Source: Candidatus Melainabacteria bacterium
Lineage (GTDB): Bacteria; Cyanobacteriota; Vampirovibrionia; Obscuribacterales; Obscuribacteraceae
NCBI GenBank assembly: GCA_016716405.1
Contig: JADJWK010000001.1
Span: 1,302,001-1,366,000 of the forward strand
DNA: 64,000 nucleotides
Direction of reading: 5' to 3'
Of the stretch, positions 8,158 through 15,610 are shown one piece after another (the first letter of the stretch is position 1; each line of letters opens with the position of its first letter). The notes under the pieces are model-generated. The model saw only the letters and a program-made list of their open reading frames with translations. It had not been told where the DNA came from and did not search any database. The position numbers and the translations under genes were made by a program.

Positions 8158-9034
8158 AGCCGGAGGCTTCGGCTTTCGAGAGTTCGCCGGGGCGCTCCTG
8201 GCTGGCTCCCTGCTGGCCTTTTGCAGCATCCCGGCTGAGGCTGCGGAGGCGGTCGGTAGCAGCGCCGGGCTGGACGGCATCCACGAGCACTTCACCGCGG
8301 AGCTGCAGAAGTATGTCGGTGACGGGATGGTGGATTACAGGCGCTGGCGCCAGCATCCCGAGGGTCTCAAGAAGTATCTGGACGAGCTCCAGGCATTGAG
8401 CCCGGAGCAGTACAGGTCCATGCCGGAGGACGAGAAGAAGGCTCTCTGGATCAACGCCTATAACGCTTTCACTGTCTGGCTGGTGCTCAAGAACTATCCT
8501 ATACAAGCCACCAGCAAGTTCTATCCGGCATCCAGCATCCGGCAGGTAAAGGGCTTCTGGGAAGACAATTTCATCAACGTCGGCGGGCAGAAAGTAAGCC
8601 TCGAGCAGATCGAGCACAATGTGCTGCGCCGGGATGTCCAGGACCCGCGCTTCCACTTCGCTGTGGTTCCCGCTTCTATGGGCGGGGCGAGGCTGGGGCG
8701 TGTCGCCTACAGCTCCCGGGGAATCAACAAGAGGCTCGGGCGAGCCACCCGCGAATATCTGGGCAACGAGCAGAATGTCAGGGTTGATACTGCCAATAAT
8801 ACCGTCTACGTGACCCAGCTCTTTCGCTGGTTTCCCCTGGACTTCGCCGAAGGAACGGATCTGGTCAAGCGTTTTCCGCCACCCACCGATGATGAGATCG
8901 TCGTGGATTTTCTGCGGCGCAGCGGCCCGGCCGGTTTGCGCTCCCGCCTGGAGCGCAAGGAAGGCGATCCACCCTTTAAAGTCATCTACGAGCCTTACGA
9001 CTGGAGCCTCAACGAGATCGACTGCTCTTTCTAG
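8132..9034 (+). CDS. DUF547 exported protein with an altered catalytic-type motif
   Basis: A 300-residue protein with a signal peptide (hydrophobic 18-37, AEA cleavage) and a DUF547 domain. The domain is recognised by KKALWINAYNAFTVWLV (about 103-119) and the FHFAVVPASMGGARLG segment (174-189). In most members I know, the second segment reads like FHFALVCASxSCPPL, with two conserved cysteines; here both positions lack Cys. The function of DUF547 is not settled. The ATG at 8132 lies inside the CDGSH gene (26-nt overlap). The stop at 9032-9034 overlaps the stop of the convergent peroxiredoxin inside CTAG. Confidence 0.82.
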   Translation: MARIRPCPRAGGFGFREFAGALLAGSLLAFCSIPAEAAEAVGSSAGLDGIHEHFTAELQKYVGDGMVDYRRWRQHPEGLKKYLDELQALSPEQYRSMPEDEKKALWINAYNAFTVWLVLKNYPIQATSKFYPASSIRQVKGFWEDNFINVGGQKVSLEQIEHNVLRRDVQDPRFHFAVVPASMGGARLGRVAYSSRGINKRLGRATREYLGNEQNVRVDTANNTVYVTQLFRWFPLDFAEGTDLVKRFPPPTDDEIVVDFLRRSGPAGLRSRLERKEGDPPFKVIYEPYDWSLNEIDCSF

Positions 9035-9495
9035 ATGGCTGTCAGAACCTCGAGAATCTCTTCCATGTCCGGCATGCCTTTATGGATAAACCGGATGATG
9101 CCGCTCCGGTCGATGACGAAAAGGACCCGGTCGGCGATGATCCGGTCGCCTCGCACGGCTCCGTAGGTGCGCCCGATTTCTCCGTTATTGTCCGAGAGCA
9201 GGGTGAGATTGAGACCGTGCCTGGAAGCGAAGACTTCGTGCTTTTCCAGGCTATCCACCGAAACTCCCAGGACGACGGTGTTTTTCTCCGTGAAGCGCTC
9301 GAGGCTGTCGGAGAAGGAGCACATCTCCCTGGTACAGCCGGGAGTATTGTCCCGCGGGTAGAATGCCAGGATGACATTCTTGCTGCCCTGAAAGTCAGCC
9401 AGGCTGACCTCTCCTGTGGGAAATGCCGAGAGCTTGAAGGGCGGAGCCTGGTCTCCGGCTTTGAGCTCGACTGTCTCTTGATGCGGTGAAGTCAT
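9031..9495 (-). CDS. bcp: PrxQ/BCP-type thioredoxin-dependent peroxiredoxin
   Basis: A 154-residue peroxiredoxin. The peroxidatic site is FYPRDNTPGCTREMC, with Cys54 as peroxidatic and Cys59 as resolving residue, the CxxxxC spacing typical of the PrxQ (BCP) subgroup. It should reduce H2O2 and organic peroxides in the cytoplasm using thioredoxin. ATG 9495 is preceded by GGGAGG, which decides the start against a longer reading to 9546. Convergent with the DUF547 gene, with a 4-nt overlap. Just upstream on the same strand lies an SDR remnant. Confidence 0.93.
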   Translation of the reverse strand: MTSPHQETVELKAGDQAPPFKLSAFPTGEVSLADFQGSKNVILAFYPRDNTPGCTREMCSFSDSLERFTEKNTVVLGVSVDSLEKHEVFASRHGLNLTLLSDNNGEIGRTYGAVRGDRIIADRVLFVIDRSGIIRFIHKGMPDMEEILEVLTAI

Positions 9496-9518
9496 CTTGG
9501 TCGCCTCCCGACCTGATT

Positions 9519-9734
9519 TCAATCCAGTGAAATCAGCCTTTTCCAATTCAATGTTCCCGTTATGGACTCGCCTTTCGGCGATGCCAGAAATGTTACCAGA
9601 GCGCCGAGATCCTCGGGCTTGCCCCGGCTGTCCCGGGAGCAGACGGCGACATTGGCGCCTTCGCCGGCCAGGGACGCGCGGGCGAATCCGAGACCATAGC
9701 TGTTTTGTTGATAGTGCGGTCTTGTATCCGGCAT
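9519..9734 (-). pseudogene. Internally deleted short-chain dehydrogenase remnant
   Basis: The 71-codon frame joins two separate parts of a short-chain dehydrogenase/reductase. The first is the N-terminal Rossmann end (GLGFARASLAGEGANVAVCSRD, beta-alpha-beta with the dinucleotide-binding turn). The second is the C-terminal end (GKPEDLGALVTFLASPKGE, then SITGT). In an intact SDR these are about 170-190 residues apart, so the catalytic Ser-Tyr-Lys core is missing. The junction falls near 9630. The fused frame stays open, but no enzyme is possible. It is best read as deletion scar DNA between the peroxiredoxin and the CAP gene. Confidence 0.72.
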
Positions 9735-9797
9735 TCTAGAATATGGCTGCGTGAAGTGTCAGGGAACAATATCAAGGGGTCCAGGGTCGCTCTGTCT

Positions 9798-10643
9798 ATG
9801 TCCGGAAGATATATCGCGATTGCCCTTTTTGTGCTGTTTGCGCTGGCCCCTTTGCCCCGGGCGTTTGGTCAGGGGAGCTGCTCGGTGGTCTATGTGGACA
9901 AGAAGCAAGTGCCCATGGCAGAGCTCGGCTGCTACGGCGTGCCTGTGATGGTCAAGGCCGGTCCCCTCAAGCTTCCGGGCATCTGTCTCACCGGCGTTCG
10001 CTCGGGCACCCGGGCTGCCGCCAACAAGCTCCAGACCGGCGATGTGGTCATGAAGATCAATGGTCTTGCTGTTCCCACGCCGAAAGCGCTGAATGACATC
10101 ATGATCAATCTCAAGAACTCGATAGTCAATATCGACTACGGCCGCCTGAAAAACGGCAAATTCCAGATGCACCGCCAGGAGTTTCTGCAAGTCGCCTCCC
10201 ATGCCAATGCTTATGCCACCCGTCCGGTGACCGACCTTGAGAATTTCATGTACACCCTGGTGGATGCGGACCGCAAGATGAAGGGACTGAAGGGCTTGAG
10301 ACGAAGCTCCGGTCTGGCGAGGATGGCTCGCAGCCACGCCGACGACATGGCCAAGCGCAACTACACCGGTCATGTGACACCGGAAGGGCGCGGCACTGTG
10401 GAGCGGTACAAGATGTCCGGGCTCAAGATGGAAGGTGCGATCACCGAGAACTGCGCTTATCCTTTTGCCCAGCCTGATCCCCTCGATATGGTGCGCTCCG
10501 GGGAGAAGCAGCTCATGGGTTCGGAGGGCCACCGGGCCAATATAATGCACCCGGATATCGTCGCTGCCGGCATCGGTATCGCCTACAGGCGTGACGGCGG
10601 CCTGATGATCGTCCAGGTCTTCTCCTCCGCGCCGATTCCTTGA
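9798..10643 (+). CDS. Exported PDZ-CAP (SCP/PR-1) domain protein
   Basis: A 281-residue secreted protein: a signal peptide (1-25), a PDZ-like domain (about 60-115, with LPGICLTGVRSGTRAAANKL and GDVVMKINGLAV), then a CAP/SCP domain (about 148-278). CAP hallmarks are LARMARSHADDMAKRN, GHVTPEG (His192), ITENCA and SEGHRANIMHPD (His245), followed by GIGIAYRR. CAP domains may bind lipids or act as metal-dependent hydrolases; their bacterial roles are mostly unknown. PDZ plus CAP in one chain suggests a binding module guiding a surface or periplasmic activity (inference). ATG 9798 starts the signal peptide. Confidence 0.87.
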   Translation: MSGRYIAIALFVLFALAPLPRAFGQGSCSVVYVDKKQVPMAELGCYGVPVMVKAGPLKLPGICLTGVRSGTRAAANKLQTGDVVMKINGLAVPTPKALNDIMINLKNSIVNIDYGRLKNGKFQMHRQEFLQVASHANAYATRPVTDLENFMYTLVDADRKMKGLKGLRRSSGLARMARSHADDMAKRNYTGHVTPEGRGTVERYKMSGLKMEGAITENCAYPFAQPDPLDMVRSGEKQLMGSEGHRANIMHPDIVAAGIGIAYRRDGGLMIVQVFSSAPIP

Positions 10644-10688
10644 TGACTTTTAGTTAGCTGGATGACATCAGTTCGAAGGTACGATGAA

Positions 10689-11111
10689 ATGAAAATCTGG
10701 GTCTTGAATGCATTTCTATCGATGTTGTTTGCCGGAGTCACTTCCGTCATGGCAAAGCAGGGGTTGAGCGGGATTTCGGCTGACCTGGGTCTGGCTGTGC
10801 GAACCGGCCTGGTCTTCGTGATGACCACGATATTCGCTTGCTTCGCTGTCCCGCAAAGCGAGCTGGCGTCTTTGAAGATCCCCAACTGGCTCTGGCTCGG
10901 CGCCTCGGCACTGACCACCACTGCCTCCTGGATCTTCTTTTACCGCGCTATCAAGGATGGTGAGGTGTCGACGGTCGCCCTTATAGACAAAGGCAGCGTG
11001 GTAGTGGCTGTGGTCCTGGCCGTCTGGCTCTTGAACGAGTCGATAACAATCCACAAGGCGGCAGGCGCAGCCCTTGTTCTAGCGGGATTGCTCCTGATCG
11101 CCAGGGGATAA
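10689..11111 (+). CDS. Half-size EamA (DMT superfamily) transporter
   Basis: A 140-residue inner-membrane protein with five predicted helices, one EamA unit of the drug/metabolite transporter superfamily. The opening MKIWVLNAFLSMLFAGVTSV, the loop WIFFYRAIKDGEVSTVALID and the last helix with AAGALVLAGLLLIARG are typical. Normal DMT carriers contain two such units, so this would have to work as a dimer, as in COG2510 proteins. The start is ATG 10689 after GAAGG; a longer in-frame start exists at 10662. The substrate is unknown. Convergent with the beta-propeller gene. Confidence 0.83.
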   Translation: MKIWVLNAFLSMLFAGVTSVMAKQGLSGISADLGLAVRTGLVFVMTTIFACFAVPQSELASLKIPNWLWLGASALTTTASWIFFYRAIKDGEVSTVALIDKGSVVVAVVLAVWLLNESITIHKAAGAALVLAGLLLIARG

Positions 11112-11136
11112 TCGCGAGAGCCTCTTTATTGCAGAA

Positions 11137-12336
11137 TCACTCTGGTAAGTCTATCTGGAGCAGGCGATCTCTGTCGAAGACTGCTTCTCCGTTTTTCTTC
11201 TTGTTGATGGTCACCACCATGAGCATGCGCCTGGAGTCCGGCGACCAGACTGCCGAGATGAGCTCACCGGAAACGGTGGTGGAGAGTTTCTCTCCTGACT
11301 TGCAATTCCGGATGACGACTTTCTTGCCGTCCATGGAGAATTCATGTTTGTTGTCGGGGCTGGGCAGGGGTTTCAGCTCGGCGTCGGGCAGTGCTTTCGT
11401 CTCTTTCAAGACCTTTCCGTCGTCCGGGGCGATCTCGACGGATTTGGAGTCGTCGCTGATTTCGAGCTTGCCGGCCAGGCACTGGAGCTGAACCTGGTGC
11501 TTTACCAGATCGACCGGGTCTTTTCGATCGTAGATGACCTTCGGCTTCTCGCCTGTGAGATTGAGAACCTCGAACTTGTAAGAATCGGCAAGCCAGACTC
11601 CTTTGCTTAGTGGAGTGCGTCTGGCTACTACCAGATTGGAGCCAACCCAGATCGGTGAGCCGATCAGGTCATAGAGCTCGAAATGCTTGGCCGGAGCCAG
11701 AGCTGTGCGCCTGCTCCCCTTCGTCGCGTCATAGACGCCGATGCCGACATTGCCGCCATAGGCACCATTGGTGGCATCACAGATGGCGTAAGCGATCATG
11801 TCCTCTGTCGGATGCGCTGTGGGAAGGTCGAGATACCCCGACTGCGGGGCGGCCACTTCGCTGTTTTTCTTCGTGGCGAAATCATAGGCATAGATCTCGT
11901 TGCCGGCCTGGGTCTCGGCCAGGACTCGCTTGCCGCTGATCGGCTGTTTCTGGCGCACATAGTAGAGGCGGTCTCCCTTCGTCGAAGCCTCCGGGTTCCA
12001 GCCGTAGTCGATCTTGATCGCGGCGTTGCCGTCCGCTGGCAATATGGTCACCTCCGGATCGGACCAGCGAGAGTCGGTCTTGCTCCTCTCTCTGAATCTC
12101 TCGAGTTCCGATTCGGAGTATGCTTCCGCTTCGTGAAAATCAGGCTGGTGTTTCTTTTTGACGAAGGCGACCTGTGCCGAGCCCGGAATGAAGACCGGGG
12201 AATAGAGCTCGGTGTTGGCTTGGTCGACCAGGGTTTTGACTTCGAGCTTTCGAGCCGCCTGCGCCGGCAGGGCGAGTAAAAAAGTCGCAGCAAGCAGCAG
12301 GTGGCGAAAGACCATTCGTGATTTCGGTGAAGGCAT
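11137..12336 (-). CDS. Exported TolB/WD40-like beta-propeller protein
   Basis: A 399-residue protein with a signal peptide (to LPAQA-AR near residue 28) and repeated blade-like stretches. Examples are ELYSPVFIPGSAQVAFVKK, YLDLPTAHPTEDMIAYAI and ELISAVWSPDSRRMLMVV. These match TolB/PD40-type beta-propeller blades. Such domains bind proteins or glycans in the periplasm. No catalytic domain is fused, so it is a propeller alone, and it is not next to tolA/tolQ genes. The annotation is by repeat style, not by a named family. Confidence 0.7.
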   Translation of the reverse strand: MPSPKSRMVFRHLLLAATFLLALPAQAARKLEVKTLVDQANTELYSPVFIPGSAQVAFVKKKHQPDFHEAEAYSESELERFRERSKTDSRWSDPEVTILPADGNAAIKIDYGWNPEASTKGDRLYYVRQKQPISGKRVLAETQAGNEIYAYDFATKKNSEVAAPQSGYLDLPTAHPTEDMIAYAICDATNGAYGGNVGIGVYDATKGSRRTALAPAKHFELYDLIGSPIWVGSNLVVARRTPLSKGVWLADSYKFEVLNLTGEKPKVIYDRKDPVDLVKHQVQLQCLAGKLEISDDSKSVEIAPDDGKVLKETKALPDAELKPLPSPDNKHEFSMDGKKVVIRNCKSGEKLSTTVSGELISAVWSPDSRRMLMVVTINKKKNGEAVFDRDRLLQIDLPE

Positions 12337-12542
12337 AGATTGAGATTCGCTCCGAGGTCGCAGACAAGTCTGACTTACCCCCGCCCAGGTTAAATTAGGC
12401 AGTTCTCTCTCTTGTCATTGCGAGATTCCTGTCTCTTCTGTCTGAAGACCTTAGATATGCGTGTAGAGAGCAATTCGCCTGTCCGTAGCCGGCAGCTATG
12501 CGGTAATATGTCCGGTTAGCGAAAGTTCGGAAGGGCTGGAGA

Positions 12543-13622
12543 TTGAAACGGATAGCATTTAGTGCTTCATGTCTCTTATTGTCGACATGCGCTCTATGGT
12601 CGGCAGTCGGCTCTTTGGCGCAGGCGCAGGCTCAGGCTCAGGCTCAGGCTCAGGATCAGGCTATCTATACCCAGGCGATGGCTCTCTACAAGGCGAAGCG
12701 TTACGACCAGGCAGGGCGACTTTTCGAGCGAGCCTGGCAGTCCGATGACTCGAACCCGAAGGCTGCTTACTTCGCCGGCTATTGTTCGTACCTTTCGGGC
12801 AGGAGACCGGAATCGTGCCGAATTCTCTGGCAGCTTGTCGACCGGCATGCAGACAGCCCCGAGGCCAGTGCGGCTCGCAAGATGCTGAGCCAGACGGATC
12901 CCTCAGGGATCTACCGGAAGTCGCCAGGGGCGAGCCCGGCGCGTGCCAGAAGCGGCGTTTCTTCCGCAACTTCGCAGCCGGCCGAATCGCCGAAGCAGAT
13001 TGTCGATGCGCTGGTGACGGTGCACAAGCCGACAGGCAAGTTTCCGGCGGTCACTCCGACTTTTGTCGCCAGTATCAAGGATATGTTGCTCGCTCTGCCC
13101 GAGCCCGTGCTTCGCACTCTGCGCGATAAGCGTGGAAAAGTGAGCATCAGGCCGTCGGTGATCGAGATGGATTACCGGATCCAGAACACGAGACCGCGAG
13201 GGTGGACGGACGGAAGCAGCTGGGCCAATAGCCCGGCCCTGACCCAGGGGCGTGAAGTGGTTGTTTCGCAGTATCGTCTGGATGACGCAGGGAATCCGGT
13301 GAATACGGATTCCGAGATCGGTGTCGTCAGGCACGAGGTCGGGCACGCGCTGGATTATTGTCTCGGCAATGTGAGCGAGACCGAGAAGTTCAAGCATGCT
13401 TATCTTCTCGATGCGGCGAAGGTCCCCGGGGAGCTCCGGGCCAAGCTCGATTACTACCTGCAAAAAAGCGAGGCCGGACCTTCCGAGGTCTTCGCCGAGC
13501 TTTTCAATGCGCGGTTCGGCGGCTATACGGACAGGGGCAGAGCCGGGTCATCAGCCCTGGTGAACAGCAATTTCCCTCTGTGCAAGAAGCTTGTCGAAGA
13601 GTGCCTGGCGAAGATGAAATAG
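12543..13622 (+). CDS. Exported TPR-zincin, anthrax-lethal-factor-like (ATLF) metalloprotease
   Basis: A 359-residue protein: a signal peptide (1-26), an (Ala-Gln) repeat (27-37), two TPR-like repeats (about 40-115), a linker, then a zinc-protease domain (about 150-355). The protease has HEVGHALDY at 264-272 and a downstream EVFAELFNARF (315-325). HExxH followed by ExFAE is the pattern of the anthrax lethal factor/Pro-Pro-endopeptidase clan, where the second motif gives the third zinc ligand. It probably cleaves an extracellular or periplasmic protein; the target is unknown. Translation starts at TTG 12543 after a GGAG-like site. The domain assignment is by motif only. Confidence 0.78.
   Translation: MKRIAFSASCLLLSTCALWSAVGSLAQAQAQAQAQAQDQAIYTQAMALYKAKRYDQAGRLFERAWQSDDSNPKAAYFAGYCSYLSGRRPESCRILWQLVDRHADSPEASAARKMLSQTDPSGIYRKSPGASPARARSGVSSATSQPAESPKQIVDALVTVHKPTGKFPAVTPTFVASIKDMLLALPEPVLRTLRDKRGKVSIRPSVIEMDYRIQNTRPRGWTDGSSWANSPALTQGREVVVSQYRLDDAGNPVNTDSEIGVVRHEVGHALDYCLGNVSETEKFKHAYLLDAAKVPGELRAKLDYYLQKSEAGPSEVFAELFNARFGGYTDRGRAGSSALVNSNFPLCKKLVEECLAKMK
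12621..12662 (+). repeat. Hexanucleotide repeat encoding Ala-Gln
   Basis: Seven tandem copies of CAGGCT or close variants (CAGGCG first, CAGGAT sixth) lie right after the signal peptide of the zincin gene. A six-base unit changes copy number without frameshift, so the linker length may vary between strains. Confidence 0.8.
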
Positions 13623-13734
13623 TGGCTCTTGCAAGCGCGGTTCTGAGCGAATGGCATGTGAAGTCAGCCTGGCGGAGAGCGCTCATCGCCGAGCTGTGCT
13701 GTGCCGCTCAATGGCATGGGGGGATGGAGAAGCT

Positions 13735-13763
13735 TTGAATCCCCTAACTACAGGGTACATAAT
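13735..13763 (+). promoter_or_regulatory. Sigma-70 type promoter of the transglutaminase gene
   Basis: TTGAAT (13735-13740) and CATAAT (13758-13763) are separated by 17 nt. Expected transcription start is near 13770, giving a leader of about 45 nt before ATG 13815. This supports that start over the in-frame ATGs at 13701 and 13770. Confidence 0.6.
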
Positions 13764-13814
13764 CCTCACATGGAGGCTGCTCGAGAGTCGGCATGCTTTT
13801 CTGGAAGATTCACG

Positions 13815-15506
13815 ATGTATGAGACTGTCTCGAGGATAATCTGGTTTCTTGTCCGGATTGCTCTTGTAATTGTCTTTTTCGGAACACCAATTGTCGGATT
13901 CTGGTTGGCTTCGTCCCTGGCGGCTTTTCAGGGCGGTCCCGCCTGGCTGGCCTGGACGGCCGGAGCACTTCTCTTCCCGATTCTTCCGGGCCTCTGGGAG
14001 CTTCATGCCTGGGCTTACAGGCGCTCGGAGAGCAAGCCCACCCTCACAGTTCTGGACCGGCTCGGTTTGCGCACTTTCGTAATCGGTTTTGTTTTCGTGG
14101 CTGCCCTCCTCTACCGATATCCGCAGCTGGCCTTCGTTTCTCTATCGACGCGCGGCGACTGGATGCTCGACAGGGCAAAGGGACCGGAGGTCGAGCGCGC
14201 ACGCCGGTTTCTCTTCGCCACCGCCGGCGGTCTGGAGTGGCTCTATCGCGCCAGCCGAAGCAATCCCTACAGGGATCTGATCGACAAAGAGGCGCAAAAA
14301 CAAGCCGATGAAGCCGCGAAGCAGTGCCAGCAGGATCTGGCGGAGCAACGCGAGCAACAAAATGAGGATTCGGAGTCAGAGTCTGACTCGGGTAAGCAGA
14401 ACCAAGACAAGCTGGACTCAGGTGAGGAGATTGCCGAGCCGAGCGAACAGGAGAAACAGGAGCAGAAGCAGGGCGGAGAAAAGCAGGATGAGCGTTTCTT
14501 TCGCCCCGACCGGATCGCAGGAAAAGGTGACAGAAGCGAGAACAGAGCGACAGAGAGCGGGGCTGCCGACAGGCAAAGCGGGCAGATAGCCGGGAAGAGC
14601 TCCGAGGAAGGCGCTGGCGAACAGAGTCGCGCCTGGCCATGGAAAGGTGCGAAGTTGCATCCGGCGGTGGCTGCAATGCCTGCTTCGGTGGAGACGAGCA
14701 TCCAATCCGTGGCACGCTATCTCGTCGAGAAGGAAAGGGACCCTGTCCTGCGCGTCAAAGCCGCGCACGACTATGTGGCTGACCGAGTCGCATACGACTA
14801 TGTCTCCTACTACGCCGGCAAATACCCGCCCCAGGACGCCAGGACCGTGTTCAAAACAAGGAAGAGCGTATGCGCCGGCTATGCCAATCTACTTTCGGCG
14901 CTGGGAAAGGCGATGAAGGAGGAGATCGTGGTGGTTGTCGGTGATTGCCGCTCCGATACCGGCGAGAGGCTCACAGGTAGCGGTCACGCCTGGAATGCAG
15001 CACGAATAGAAGGGCGGTGGTATCTGATCGACGCGACCTGGGATTCGGGTTCGGTAAGCAGGGAGGAGGGTTTTTCCAAGAATTACCAGACTGAATATCT
15101 CTTGACTCCTCCGGGGGTTATGATCCTTGACCATTATCCCGACAACCCGACCTGGCAACTTTTGCCTCAGGCTCTTTCCCAGGGCGAGTTCTTGCGGCAG
15201 CCCATGCTCAGTCCCTCCTTCTATTCCGCCGGTTTGAAGCTCGTCCAGCCCAATCGAGCCCGGAACGAGAGTGGAGACAGGGCTGTGGCGGTGGTGAAGA
15301 ATCCGATGAAGCAATGGCTTATGGTGGATCTGGAGCAGAACGGAAAATCGATCGGCAATTCCAGCCAGCCTGTTAACAGCGAGACCGCGGAGCTAGAGCG
15401 GCATTTGCCGGATAAGGGTATGTACAGGATGAATATTTTCATCAATGAGACGAAGCCATTCGGTGAGTATCAATTCGTCGGGGCCCTCGATTATGTCAAT
15501 CGGTGA
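13815..15506 (+). CDS. Membrane-anchored transglutaminase-like protein
   Basis: A 563-residue protein with three N-terminal hydrophobic helices (about 8-35, 40-63, 86-105). A very charged linker (about 155-290) rich in Gln, Glu, Lys and Ser comes next, then a transglutaminase-like domain (about 295-440). The catalytic triad is visible: Cys353 in RKSVCAGYANLLSAL, His391 in GSGHAWNAARIEGRWY and Asp406 in LIDATWDSG, as in kyphoscoliosis-peptidase and cysteine-protease-type members. A beta-rich end follows. It probably acts on proteins outside the membrane as a peptidase or crosslinker. The promoter and GGAAG before ATG 13815 set the start. Confidence 0.85.
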   Translation: MYETVSRIIWFLVRIALVIVFFGTPIVGFWLASSLAAFQGGPAWLAWTAGALLFPILPGLWELHAWAYRRSESKPTLTVLDRLGLRTFVIGFVFVAALLYRYPQLAFVSLSTRGDWMLDRAKGPEVERARRFLFATAGGLEWLYRASRSNPYRDLIDKEAQKQADEAAKQCQQDLAEQREQQNEDSESESDSGKQNQDKLDSGEEIAEPSEQEKQEQKQGGEKQDERFFRPDRIAGKGDRSENRATESGAADRQSGQIAGKSSEEGAGEQSRAWPWKGAKLHPAVAAMPASVETSIQSVARYLVEKERDPVLRVKAAHDYVADRVAYDYVSYYAGKYPPQDARTVFKTRKSVCAGYANLLSALGKAMKEEIVVVVGDCRSDTGERLTGSGHAWNAARIEGRWYLIDATWDSGSVSREEGFSKNYQTEYLLTPPGVMILDHYPDNPTWQLLPQALSQGEFLRQPMLSPSFYSAGLKLVQPNRARNESGDRAVAVVKNPMKQWLMVDLEQNGKSIGNSSQPVNSETAELERHLPDKGMYRMNIFINETKPFGEYQFVGALDYVNR

Positions 15507-15610
15507 TCGGTAGCGCTTATAGTCCAGCCCGCCCGGCGGGGCACCAGGCGCGTGAGCAGATCTGAGCAGGAATTGGGAATAAACAGTTAGCAACTTGTAT
15601 TCCTGGCAGA

